64,000 nt of DNA, from contig JAWUZG010000333.1 in the NCBI GenBank assembly GCA_036785705.1, positions 347,774-411,773 on the forward strand, given 5' to 3'. This document shows, piece by piece, positions 38,182 through 48,345 of this stretch; position 1 is the first letter of the stretch, and each line of letters starts with the position of its first letter. Under the pieces are notes generated by a model, which did not search any database, had not been told where the DNA came from, and saw nothing but the letters and a program-made list of their open reading frames with translations. A program made the translations under genes and the position numbers. The DNA is from Acanthornis magna (lineage: Eukaryota; Chordata; Aves; Passeriformes; Acanthizidae).

Positions 38182-39566
38182 TGTGGTAGTTTTGCCTGGC
38201 CCAGTTTTTGCCAGTGGATAGGGTGGGGTACAAAGATGGCTCCTGCATGTCCTGAGTAAAGATTCTGGACATTTCTCCACCATGTCCAGCAGAGCCAATC
38301 TCTGATGGCTCTGAAGATGATGGATATGCTGCTGGCCAAACCTGGGCCAATTAGAGATGTTAGTTACGCCTCTGTGAAAACATATTTAAGAAGAAATCAA
38401 AACAAGGTAAGCACGCACTTCTTTGTAGCCAGGGAAGGAGGAGGTAAAAATATGTGAGGGAGAACAACATGGAGGCACCAAGGTCAGTGGAGAAGGTGGG
38501 GGAGGAGATGCTCCAGGCACCGGAGCTGAAAACCCTCTGCCAGCCGTGGTGAAGACCATGGGGGAGCAGGTGGTCCCCCTGCAGCCCATGGGGTCCAGGG
38601 GGATGCAGAGAACCCCCCACAGCCTGTGGGGAGGTGCCCACGCCAGAGGAGCAGGTGGAAGCCTGCAGGAAGCTGTGATCCAGTGGGAGTCCCAGAGACT
38701 GAGAGTTGCAAAAGCCTTGCAGGAGAGAGAAAGGCCTTGCTCCCGGGATGGAAACAGCCTAGCCTCGGCTTGGAAGTCTGCAGCCTGGAGAGAATCTCGG
38801 ACAGCAGCAATCGGGCGGGGCTGCTCGTGAGATTGGACCCACGCCAAAGAAGTTCGCAGAGGACTGTCTCTCGTGGGAGGGACCCCCATGGCTAAGTAGA
38901 GGATTCTTTTCCCCTGATGGACTGACCCTGACCAAAGGAAAACCCCCATGCCCTGCCCCCACCCCGGAGCTGTTGGTTAGAAGGAAGGAGGGAGGGGGTG
39001 AGCTGAGAAACGGCCTTAATAGGGAGAGGGGTGAGCAGAAAAACAGTGTTTGTAGCAGAAGAATTGTGGCGTTGGACTGACTAAGAAAAGCCACATATCT
39101 TGCCCCAACCCGGATCTGCTGGTTGAATGGAAGGAGGGGGCGAATAGAGAAACAGTGTCTGTAGCAGAAGAATTGTGATGGACTGACTTAAAGAAAAAAC
39201 CCCACACCCTGCCCCTGCCTGGGAGTTGTTGGTTAGTTAGAAAGGTGGGAGGGGGTGAGCTGGGAAGCGGTGCCTTAAGAGGGAAGGGGGGTCAGTGAAG
39301 AAACGGTGTCTTGAGAGCTTATTTTTATCTCTGATTTATCCTCCGACTCTGTTAGACTAATAAATCACTTTTTTTTGCAACTTTAAGTTTCCCCGCCTGC
39401 TTTTGCCCTGAATCTAGTGCGTCCCCTTATCAGTGGTCTTATCTCAACTCATAAGTCCAGTGTTTTGTGTTAATTTTCCCTCTCCTCTGCATAGCTGCAG
39501 CAGGAGAGAGCATAGAGAGCAAACGTCGTAGGTGCCTGGCATTTAGCCAGGGTCAAACCCACGACA
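38182..39566 (+). mobile_element. Complete solo LTR (1385 bp) inserted into CR1
   Basis: The element begins TGTGGTAGTTTTGCCTGGCC and ends GGTCAAACCCACGACA, giving TG...CA ends. It is flanked on both sides by GCCTC (38177-38181 and 39567-39571), a 5-bp target duplication. The CR1 sequence reads through when the LTR and one GCCTC are removed. A TATA-like ACATATTTAAG lies near 38380 and AATAAA at 39359-39364, both on the + strand. The U3 GGAGATGCTCCAGGCACCGG and related text match an ERVL-type bird LTR family. The interior carries three imperfect tandem units, listed separately. Open frames of up to 187 codons on the minus strand fall inside this non-coding LTR and are ignored. Confidence 0.9.
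38918..39318 (+). repeat. Three imperfect tandem units inside the LTR
   Basis: Three units start TGGACTGA at 38918, 39073 and 39179 and are about 155, 106 and 140 bp long. Each holds a CCCTGCCCC-like or CTTGCCCC-like core, a GGTTAG- or GGTTGAATGG-like purine start, a GGAGGGGG run, and an AGAAACGGTGTCT- or AACAGTGT-like end. Length differences are mostly indels. They lie between the U3 promoter and the polyadenylation signal. Confidence 0.8.
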
Positions 39567-39571
39567 GCCTC

Positions 39572-39705
39572 TTAAACCCTGACAGGCTTGGGACCTCACT
39601 ACCTCTCTAGGAAAGGCTGTTCCAGTGTTTGACCCCCCTTTCAGTTAAAAAATGCTTGCTACAGTCCAGTCTAAAGCTCCAGATGAAGGGCATTAAATTG
39701 TTCCT
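39572..39705 (-). mobile_element. CR1 LINE 3' end, part 2
   Basis: The sequence CTTAAACCCTGACAGGCTTG, then CTGTTCCAGTGTTTGACC and TCCAGTCTAAAGCTCC, continues the CR1 match interrupted at 38181. It fades after about 39.70 kb, so this is a 5'-truncated CR1 copy of roughly 240 bp. Confidence 0.85.
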
Positions 39706-41795
39706 TGAAAACTGAAAGAGTTGCACGTAGTGTACAGGTGCGAGGTGAAAGAGTGTGCATAGTGATAATGCTGGGCTTTTTGCAGGCTAGAAAATTGCAG
39801 TCTTAGCTATATAGCTTATCTGCTCTTCTCTGTAATAGCAGGAGGAGAGCAGATAAGTATTTATACACCTATTTTATATAAGTTCACCAGTATTTCCCTT
39901 TTGCTTTCCTCATGCGGGATTCATTTCAGTCTCTTTTTTACCAACCCTCTATAAAGAGATCAAAAAACAACAACTGTAAACTTTGAAATTGTAATTAATA
40001 ACTTAATCTATTAAAGGTATGTGTTCATATGCTACATGCATACAAGTACAGTATAAGAGTATTATGCAAGTGATGGGGAAATGATTTTCACATAAAGTCT
40101 TTGTAGATATTATGGATGTGATTCATAGGTCAAATTGCAGCTAGAAATTATATTCTTCCTGTGCTCTTTTTTTCAAGAAAAAAATAAGCTATTGCTGTGG
40201 ACTTGGTATATAATCATTTTAAGGCATAAAAGGATGTGTATGGATTTTGAAAACTTAGTTACTGGTTTTCAAAATGGAAGAAATCCAGAGCATGATCCTC
40301 TTCCACACTTTTTTCAGCTGTTTGTACAAATTCTGCACAGAAAACTGGCCTGCCACACATGTTGTAAAATATATACATATATTAGAAAACAGTTTTGCAA
40401 TACTTCATTTTTCTCACTGTTATGACTGGATTTGTATCAACAAATCCACCTTTTAAAAGCTTCACATTGTAAGTATGTGAGTAGCTCAGGGAAAACAGGT
40501 CTCTGATATGGGCTAGTAACTGAGTGTACTGAAGTAAATGGCGGTTCTGTATCCCTTTAAAGTTTAAAATTACTTAAAACTGTATTACAGCTAAATTAGC
40601 TATGCTTTCGGGGCTACATATGTTTTTATATTTCTAAGGAACACAGCATAGCAAATGGTCTAATCTGACTGCCACAGCCTGTCTTTGGACCTGAGTATGT
40701 GAAATGTCAGTGATCATAGTCACAGACTTTGGCAGTTTGTTGTCGATAAAAAGATGTACAGTCCTAAACAGACATCAGTATTGTAACACACTGTAGAAAA
40801 TCCCCATTTCAGTGTTGAGATATACAATTTTCAAAGTAAAGAAATCAAAAGGGGGAATGCTTCCATCCAGCCTGTCTACAGCATGAACTGACAAAGGGAA
40901 AAAATAAGTGATTAAATTTTGATCAACTTTATGCAGATGTTTGTATCAAAGAACTCTTTTTGAATCTTTGTTTCTTGGTATTAGAAATGGATGTTTGGCA
41001 CAAGCTGGATGCATAGAAGTCAGACTGCTTGTATTTTTTGGTAGAATTAAGGCTGAGAAATGCAGGTGAATCCTTGGAAGTTAACATTGCATACACTGAT
41101 GAGAATTGTAGAATGTGCAAATTATATGTTACACAAGATAGAGATTTCCTTTTGATGCTAAAGAGTTTTCTCTGGTGGTTCTTGTATTTATGTCATTTGT
41201 GTGAGTGTTGTGTCATTTGTATGAGTGTTGTAACAACTAGTGTGGCAACAATTTTGCTTGTGCTTGATTGCTGTCAAACTCAGTGTCCCAGAACCAAGGA
41301 ATTTGCCTGATATTGACATGAGTCACTGGTTATCTGATGCAGAAACAAGGTTTGCATAAGTCCCAGCACTTTACATCACTAGTTTGACCAGTAAATCATG
41401 TGTAGTTTCATTACTCTTGTTTTGTACTTGTTTTTTGAGACACTGGTATTCATCCCTGCCAACTGCTTGTCAGTCTGGTACTTTCTGAATGACTACCTTG
41501 TCTCCTACTTTTGAATAACAGCAGGGGCAGGTGGCTGCGTAGTTTCCAATCAAGAAGGAATGCTAATGAATTATAAAGAACTTCTGACTTGCATTTAATA
41601 GCACCATGACATGTTATAACAGCCTGCCAAACACAACATTTCTTATAAATCACACTTCAAGGGACAAAAGTATCCACCTCTCACATCTGAGGCCTCTGCA
41701 AAAGTCAGTGTTTGAAGATGACACAATTTGCTCCACCTTGTAAAGTACCCTCTTATGAGAAATGTTTCTTTCTTTCATGCACAAAATAAGATAAT
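39706..41795. other. Unique DNA, no gene recognised
   Basis: Only short chance frames are present. A 12-bp perfect inverted repeat (CTTATCTGCTCT at 39815-39826, AGAGCAGATAAG at 39846-39857, 19-nt loop) is the only structure noted. Confidence 0.55.
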
Positions 41796-42554
41796 TTAAC
41801 ATTTTCTCGCTTCTCCCCAACCACAACGGCACTGAGCACTTTGTCTCATTTTAGGAAACACTCTATTGTTCTTTTGCAGGAAGAAAATCCATTTCAGGGA
41901 TGGTGTTTGAATAATAATTGGCAGCATGCCTGAAGTATTGACATTGACATATTGACATTGACTCATTGGAGGCCAAATCTGAGTCGGGGTTAGCAGCTGT
42001 GCAGATAACAGGCACGGAGAAGGGAACCATTGAAATGGCCCCATCTTGATTTGTATCCGCTTTTGTCTTCTAGCTGTTTCAGAAGCACAGGTGTTCTTCA
42101 CTCTGGAGCAGTGAATTGCGGGTCCTCTGGCCGTAACCTCACCTTCAGTGAGGGTCATCGGGACTTGGAACGGTGCTCTGGACTTGGTTGGTAAAGTGCC
42201 TGTTTTTCCATGGAGCACAGCTTCAGTCTCCAGGCAGGAAGAGGTGGGCAGGTGCGTGTGGAGAAGATGACGAATGTGCAGAGTTTCGGCAAAGTGGAAC
42301 TTCCAAGCTGTTCGATACCTTGGCAAGGTAAGCTGCTTTCTCATCTCGCCATTTTTCTTGCCCGAGACTTCACTTGCTATGGCCTGCCACGCAATATTTC
42401 CTAAATATTTCCTCCTGTTGTCTCTCTCCGCCGGGGTTGTACGCGGACTCTCTGGAAGGCTTGAGGCCAGGCCTGAACCTATGTCTTGGATGTTTTTGAC
42501 CACTTGGAGTCCTCTGTGTTTTGAGGCTTCCATTGACATGTTCAGCCTTAGCAC
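41796..42554 (-). other. 252-codon open frame of unknown status
   Basis: This is the longest frame in the window that is not made of simple repeat. It starts at an ATG (42552-42554) directly at the edge of the polypyrimidine tract and runs to 41796. The predicted protein is mixed in composition, with no signal peptide, no long hydrophobic span and no motif that I recognise. Its C-terminal half looks like translated non-coding DNA (QCQYVNVNTSGML from a TTGACA-rich repeat). A frame of this length could arise by chance in 64 kb. I keep it as an unverified open frame, not a gene. Confidence 0.12.
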
Positions 42555-42699
42555 CTTCCTTTCTTTCTCTCTTTCTCTTTTTCTTTCTCACTTTCTTTCT
42601 TTCTCTCTCTCTCTCTTTGTCTCTCTCTCTCTTTTTTCTTTCATTCTTTTCCTCTTTCTTTCTTGCTTTCTTTATCTCTCTCTTTCTCTCTATCTTTCC

Positions 42700-42754
<55 letters not shown>

Positions 42755-43216
42755 TCCCTCATTCTCTCTTTCTCTCTTTCAATCTTTATCACTCTCTTAA
42801 TCTCTCTTTCTATCTTTCTCTCCTTTTTTCTTTCCCTCTTTCTCTCTTTCTCTCTCTCTCTTTCTTTCTCTCTTCCCCTCTTTCTTTCTTAATTCCTCTC
42901 TTTCTCTCTTTCTCTCTATCCTTCTCCCTTTCTTTCTTTCTCTCTCTCTCTCTTTCATTCTTTCTTTTCCTTCCTTCCTTCCTTCCTTCCTTCCTTCCTT
43001 CCTTCCTTCCTTCCTTCCTTCCTTCCTTCCTTCCTTCCTTCCTCCCTCCCTCCCTCCCTCCCTCCCTCCCTTCCTTCCTTCCTTCCTTCCTTCCTTCCTT
43101 CCTTCCTTCCTTCCTTCCTTCCTTCCTTCCTTCCTTCCTTCCTTCCTTCCTCTCTTTCTTTCTCTCTTTCTTTCTCTCTTTCTTTCTCTCTTTCTTTTCC
43201 TCTCTTGTTTTCTGCC
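42553..43216. repeat. Polypyrimidine tract of (CTTT), (CTCT), (CCTT) and (CCCT) repeats
   Basis: About 0.66 kb of almost pure C/T on the + strand. Order: mixed CTTT/CTCT, a clean CTTT block near 42700-42755, mixed CTTT/CTCT/ATCT, a long CCTT array from about 42969, a CCCT interlude about 43041-43071, CCTT again to about 43150, and CTTT/CTCT to the end. Long frames of Leu, Ser, Phe, Pro (+) or Arg, Glu, Lys, Gly (-) across it are translations of the repeat. Confidence 0.97.
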
Positions 43217-44157
43217 GTCTCCACACTTCCCTGAGGCGCCGTGGTGCCACAGGGGAGCCTGGCTTCCAATAACATTCCACGGCGTCAACACAGCCAGCAT
43301 CTCCAGGGTGCCTGCCTGTGACACGGTGACAACACCGCCGTGTCACAATGGCCCCTGGCTTGGGCAAGATCCAGGGTGCCAGTTGGCCCTTGGCTGTGGG
43401 AGCGGCTGGCTGGCTGGCTGGGAGCTCCTGCCTGGCCAGAGGCTGGGGGAGAAGCGGCAGGGGCAGGGCGCACACAGTATTGTGGCCCCTTCCTCGTGTG
43501 CCCACGAGGCCCGAGGCTGGCCCTGCCGCAGGCCTGGTGGTACGCAAGGCCCACTGCTGTGAGGCCTTGGCTGTGCAGGTGACAGCGGTGTCCTGGCGTG
43601 GAGCATGGCTGCTCCAGGCCGGGGGGGTGGGGAGTGGGGGCCGCCTGGGGTGGGAAAGCGGCAGGGATGAGCCCTTGGCCTGCACACTGTGCTGCAGCTG
43701 CCCGTGCCGCGGGAGACTGAGTCCCTGTGCGAGCGAGCGAAGGCAGGCAGCCCTCTCCAGCAAACAGCCAGGGCCCTGCCACCCCCTCAGCTCCCTGCAA
43801 AGGCCAGCTTGGGCAGCTTGGAGGCCAAAAGGGCAGTGGCAGGCAGTCTGCCGCTCCGACTTGTGTCTAGAGGTGAGGCAGAAATGTGCCATTTGGAGGG
43901 GGTGGGTGCCCCTTTCCTGCAGTCACAGCCACCCCGGGAGCACAGCCGGAGTTGGGCGGGGCACGGGGGGAGGGAAAGCTGGGGGGGTGGGAAGGAGCAG
44001 GTTGCGCAGCAAAGCCCCGCCCCCGCCAAGAGGGCAGAATCATTGGCAAGTCACTCCTGGAGGCGCTTGAAAGCCCAGGGGGGCGCTTCCCGATGGAGGG
44101 AAGCAGGAGCCCGAGCACTGCCAGGGTGGCAGCACATAGGCTGGCGAGAGAAAGCGT
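43217..44157. promoter_or_regulatory. GC- and CpG-rich block, possible CpG island
   Basis: Base composition changes abruptly to GC-rich, with many CpG. GC boxes are present: GGGCGGGGC at 43954-43962 and GCCCCGCCCCC at 44014-44024. A GGCT tetranucleotide run lies near 43404-43420. Several overlapping frames are open on both strands because stop codons are rare in GC-rich DNA. None looks like a known protein. A CpG-island promoter is possible, but the GC-rich leader of a repeat element fits too, because the next 650 bp hold a duplicated unit. Confidence 0.35.
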
Positions 44158-44420
44158 GAGAAAGAAGCGGGCGGCTCTCTGCGGTCCGGCAAAGATGCAA
44201 ACAGAAGAGGCTATGTGGAGAACACATTCTCCACGCACGCTACCTTCTCCGGGAGCTGCAACTGCACGAGTTTTGTAAGACTAAAGCTGGGGCAAAGTGT
44301 TTCTCTCTCTCTCTCGCTCCCTCTCTCTCTGCACATTGTCCCCGTGTCCCGGTGCTGCCAGAACATCGTAGCAGCGAGAAACATCCTTTGGAGATGAGCC
44401 TGCATGCTGCTATGCCTGCC
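44158..44420 (+). repeat. 263-bp duplicated unit, copy 1
   Basis: The unit runs from GAGAAAGAAGCGGGCGGC to CTGCTATGCCTGCC. It matches copy 2 at 44543-44805 with about ten substitutions and no length change. Internal landmarks are a hairpin GTGGAGAA-CACA-TTCTCCAC (44215-44234), a CGAGTTTTGTAAGAC stretch, and a CT-rich tract before GCACATTGTCCCCGTG. Open frames exist on both strands in both copies, so protein coding cannot be argued from openness. Confidence 0.9.
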
Positions 44421-44542
44421 GGTGCAGTTTGGATGTGAAATGCAGGGTGCACAGCAGCTCCGCGTTCTCCGGCACCTCACTCCGGCTTCTAGCCGCCTAA
44501 GACGCACCTTCGCCGGCTAGGCGTTCTTAGCTCGCAAAGCAC

Positions 44543-44805
44543 GAGAAAGAAGCGGACGGCTCTCTGCGGTCCGGCACAGATGCGAACAGAAGAGGCTACG
44601 TGGAGAATACATTCTCCACGCACGCTACCTTCTCTGGGAGCTGCAACTGCACGAGTTTTGTAAGACTAAAGCTGGGGAAAAGTGTTTCTCTCTCTCTCTC
44701 GCTCCCTCTCTCTCTGCACATTGTCCCCGTGTCCCGGTGCTGCCAGACCTTCGTAGCAGCGAGAAACATCCTTTGGAGATGAGCCTGCATGATGCTATGC
44801 CTGCC
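44543..44805 (+). repeat. 263-bp duplicated unit, copy 2
   Basis: This is the direct repeat of 44158-44420 at an offset of 385 bp, with a 122-bp spacer not shared between copies. The hairpin loop is TACA instead of CACA, and the stem GTGGAGAA/TTCTCCAC is unchanged. The CT-rich tract has the same length in both copies, so the duplication is probably recent. Confidence 0.9.
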
Positions 44806-44879
44806 CCAGGCTTAGCATGGTGTTTTTCTGTGTCTGTGATGTGACTGGTGCCATACACTTGTTGTTGCACTGTGTTTGC

Positions 44880-45585
44880 ATTGTAATCCTCTATTTACAG
44901 GTCTGTTAGAAAAAGCTTTTCAGGCCTTTGTGTTTGTGGTATCGCTGGAGAATACCCGTAGAAGAAAATCTTTGCTATTTCTGCTGCTGTGACCACGTCG
45001 TAGTGCATTAGTAGAGATATTCTGTAAGAAGGAACCTCAGGCTGTGAGTCTGCCAGTGAAGCAACTTGAGTGGATGCAGGAACCATGGAGCACATTGTGG
45101 GGCAAGCTGGAAACTTGTACAAGTATTGGGCCCAAACCACAGGAGGCTGAAGACACCACTGGAGTGCTAAAAGACTGTTGTGGATTTTGTGCCAACTCCT
45201 CAGACACGCTCTGAAGAGCGTCTTCTTATTCATGCTGGATGCCAGGGTGAATGTCTGTTATTTGCGTACAAAGTAGCAGCTGAAAAGAACACAGAGCTTT
45301 GAAAAGCAGTTAGTGGAACGAGACAAGGCCATAGAACAGCTGAGGACTGATATGATGTTGCAAAGGCAGGCATTTGTGGCTGCTGCCACCACACTGCAAT
45401 CTGAGATCTCAGAAAGTTAGGCCTGTAAGTGAGGTTCTGTCCTAAGTTACAAGTGAAGTTAAATAGAAGTCTTGTTCCTTTGTTAAATGTTTAAGTTTTA
45501 AGTAGAAGTAAAGTGAAAGTGCTGGTAAACTTTTAAGCCATGTTCCTTTTTATCCTTACCTCACTGTCCTTTTGTCACATGCACA

Positions 45586-45642
<57 letters not shown>

Positions 45643-46862
45643 TTCCTGGTTCATTTTTCTTTTGATTTCCTGGACTTTATTTGCTTTGTTGTTGCTTGTT
45701 TTTCCTTGGTGTGCCTTAACTGCTCGTTAAGCAACAGTTCATTGAATGTTGTCAATGAACTGTGTTGTGCTGTCGCTTGATATTCAGTCTGGTTTTTGCT
45801 GATACTCCTGCTGATGATTTTGAAAGTGATCTCAAACCCTCAGTTACAACCTTGGATGCAGGAAATTCAAAGAAATTCTTGGTGCTGCAGCCAAATTCTT
45901 TTGAGCAGAATGCACTTGAAATTAATGCACAGGGTACAAATTTGCTCACCTTGGCTGCTCAGGGATGTGGTGCTAAATACCCCGCAGGAAATAATTAACC
46001 ATGCTCTGAGCGCCTGGGGTGTGACCTGTGAAATCGTACACAGTGAATGAAAGAAAAAGGGATGGAAACAGCGATTTTTATCGGGAACATCTGTTACTAT
46101 GAGAAATAGACTGATTGAGACTACTCCCCAAGCATGCACAAATGTGATAATGAGCCTTTTAATTAATAAAACAGGAAATCCTCTGGATGAGATAATTGAA
46201 AATATACAAGGCTAGGTGACCTTGGGGAGTGGAACGCCCAGAATCGAGATAAGAATCAAGAAAACCTGCCTATTAGCCTTTTGATACCACACGGTGGCTA
46301 CATGCCAGACTTAAAATTCCAGGAGGAGATGCAGAAATCCAAGCAACTATTAATGATTTGTTACCAGCAAGTCATTTTCTGTTTTGTTTTCAGCCCTGCT
46401 CTAGTAGCAAGTGAATTTGTAGTGTTAAATTCTGTACACCCACAGTATGGAGTGGCCTTACAAGTTGCTGGTTTTAACGTTTATCCAAGCAAAATGGATT
46501 ATCTAATTTGTGATTTAGTCTTCTAGACTGGAGATTTCATTCTATGAATTTTCAAAGTATGTGCTGCAAGTTTTGGGGATGACAGAAAGCAAAAAGGTTG
46601 TTTGCAATAGTGTTGGAAAACTGCAGTAAGCAGAACCTCCAGAGCGCAGGCTGGTGTGTGCTGTCTTTGGAGAAGAGCTGTTAGTGAGCGATGGGCAGAG
46701 CTAGCTGATTTCCTTCAAGGGAAAACTGGAGAGCAAAGTAACCAGGTGACCTCGACCTGGGAGATTGTCAAGCCGCGCCACTACAAGTGTATGGTGCCAG
46801 TCACATCACAGACACAGAAAAACACCATTAAGTTCCCACATACAGCCGGGCACCTGGACTAA
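44880..46862 (+). pseudogene. String of short protein-like open segments, family unknown
   Basis: Several consecutive open stretches on the + strand look more like coding sequence than their surroundings, but they are interrupted by stops and frame changes. One, about 45044-45210, includes KQLEWMQEPW and ends at a TGA. A second, about 45280-45420, is coiled-coil-like (KQLVERDKAIEQLR) and ends at TAG. A third, about 45762-46200, is open in two overlapping frames and includes TPQEIINHALSAWG and, after a stop, LLINKTGNPLDEIIENIQG. A fourth, 46656-46862, ends in HTAGHLD. I recognise no family. A decayed retroelement gag-like gene or a decayed cellular gene copy would both fit. The order and strand agreement are the main argument. 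Confidence 0.25.
45582..45639. repeat. Compound (AC)n(AG)n microsatellite
   Basis: About ten AC units pass directly into about eighteen AG units. Confidence 0.95.
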
Positions 46863-47784
46863 ATCTTGACCTTCCATATGCCACACACTCACACAGAACA
46901 GCATCTCTCAGTGCAGCTACCTGCTTCACTCTCCTGGTGCAGCCCTGCGCTTAGCTGATTGAGCCCTGCTCTTTTCACACACCCATCCACGCACCCACCC
47001 ACCCACACACCCACACCCACACCCACCAGCCTCTCTTGGTGCAGCTATGCGTTTCACTCTCTTGGTGCAACTACGCGCTCCACTGCCCAAGCCCTGTCTG
47101 GTCTTTGCGTCAATTTTTGTGCTCTGGGCATCCCATCATGCTCATTGCCATTAATGTTAATGTTCTGGAGGATGCCTGTGCACAAAAAATCTGAAACACA
47201 GTTGTGATTGGAAAGCAACTTAATCTTCTTAGTTGCTGTAGCCAATAGTACATACCAGCTCCTGGATTCTTGAAAAGCCACTGAGCAGGAGAAAGAGATG
47301 GAGCATGGTGCTCAGGGGGGAGGGGGAGGTCGGCTGTGCACCTTCAGGGTGTCCCCTGGACCCAAGAGGAATGCTTCATGTCCTCCTCTCCCCCTCCACC
47401 CCAGAACCCCACCTTATCTGTCCTCCTCCTGGAATGGTGGAATTTTTTCCAGTTACCATGTCATCTCACGCTTGGCCAGAGGGTGAGATGGGGCCACAAT
47501 GGCTCGTGATAGCACCTCCATGCTAACAACAGCTCCGTTATGCATTGTACCACTTCCACAGGTTAACTTCCCATCGACTGCCAACACATTCTTTTTCTTT
47601 AGGGTCAAGTTCCAAGCAGTTAAACAAGAAAGTTTTCTTCGTTGTCTTTTCTTCATTATCTCGTGAACGTGCACAACAGCACAGGACCAAATATGGCAGG
47701 GCTTTCGACATGAATTCAGTCCCAGACACAAGCAGTAAGCAGGTCTAGGTTACGGAATGGGCATGAAAGGGAATGCACAGCAAG
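46863..47784. other. Non-coding DNA with a minisatellite, no gene recognised
   Basis: The left part (to about 47085) is the CTCTCNTGGTGCAGC-type minisatellite described separately. The rest holds only short frames. Confidence 0.5.
46903..47085. repeat. Degenerate 23-27-bp minisatellite with (CCCA)n insert
   Basis: At least four diverged units share a core like CTCTCTTGGTGCAGCTATGC: near 46903 (CTCTCAGTGCAGCTACCTGC), 46930, 47031 and 47058. A CCCA/CACACC run at about 46976-47027 separates the second and third. Confidence 0.7.
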
Positions 47785-48345
47785 GATGGTTTAGCAAGGC
47801 AAGACAAGCGAGGGGTACGCTCATGGATTACTGGCAGATGGAAGCAGCCAGGAAAGACTGATTTGACTGGCCTTGGTCTCACCTGCACCAGCTCTAATCT
47901 GCACCTAAAACACTGGGACTACCTGCTTTCCTTGCAATGCAGAAGTGTCATCTTGGTCCCAGAGCCCAGAAGAGAAATGTGAATTGCCTGTCCAAAATGC
48001 CATCCATGCAAGAATTGGTGCCAGACAAAAGCTGCCGGGACAGACGGGTCTGGCTTCACATGACCTCCTATGAGCTTCCTCTTACATGCTCCTGAAACAC
48101 TGCGGGTATGTGAAGGCCTTGAAGGCTTCCTCAGGGAAGCAGGCAGGGCAAGACAAGTTGAAGAAATGCCCTGAAAAGAGGGGTCTTGAATTCCAGGTGG
48201 GGGAGGGGTGAGCAAGGTCCTGCAAGGCAAGTGAGGGCTTCGAGGGCAACACAAGGCAACTGCTGCATTTACAGGGCAAGGCAAGGCAAGGGAGAGGTAG
48301 GCAAGGCAATGAGAGTCCTAGAAGGAGAAGGGAAGGCAAGGCTGG
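47785..48345. repeat. Degenerate GGCAA-rich region
   Basis: GGCAAG and GGCAA motifs recur at irregular spacing. They are densest at 48216-48345 (for example GGGCAAGGCAAGGCAAGGG), with outliers near 47797 (GCAAGGCAAGACAAG) and 48147. This looks like an old pentanucleotide array broken by mutation and insertions. Confidence 0.65.

Noticed and set aside
38386..38949. 187-codon minus-strand frame
   Set aside because: It lies wholly inside the solo LTR at 38182-39566, antisense to its promoter and polyadenylation signals, and resembles no protein.
37918..39300. CRISPR-like direct repeats
   Set aside because: The tandem units have no unique spacers of constant length, and the sequence is eukaryotic nuclear DNA.
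42274..43272. 332-codon + frame and the overlapping 360-codon minus frame (42810-43892)
   Set aside because: Both are dominated by translated CTTT, CTCT and CCTT repeats (Leu/Ser/Phe/Pro or Lys/Glu/Arg/Gly), with no independent protein-like part.
43285..44278. Several overlapping frames of 80-240 codons on both strands
   Set aside because: They reflect the GC-rich composition with few stop codons. All compete with each other, and none has a recognisable domain.
44215..44790. Near-identical 60-codon + frames in both 263-bp copies
   Set aside because: The likeness is due to a recent DNA duplication. The opposite strand is equally open, and the CT tract gives Ser/Leu repeats.
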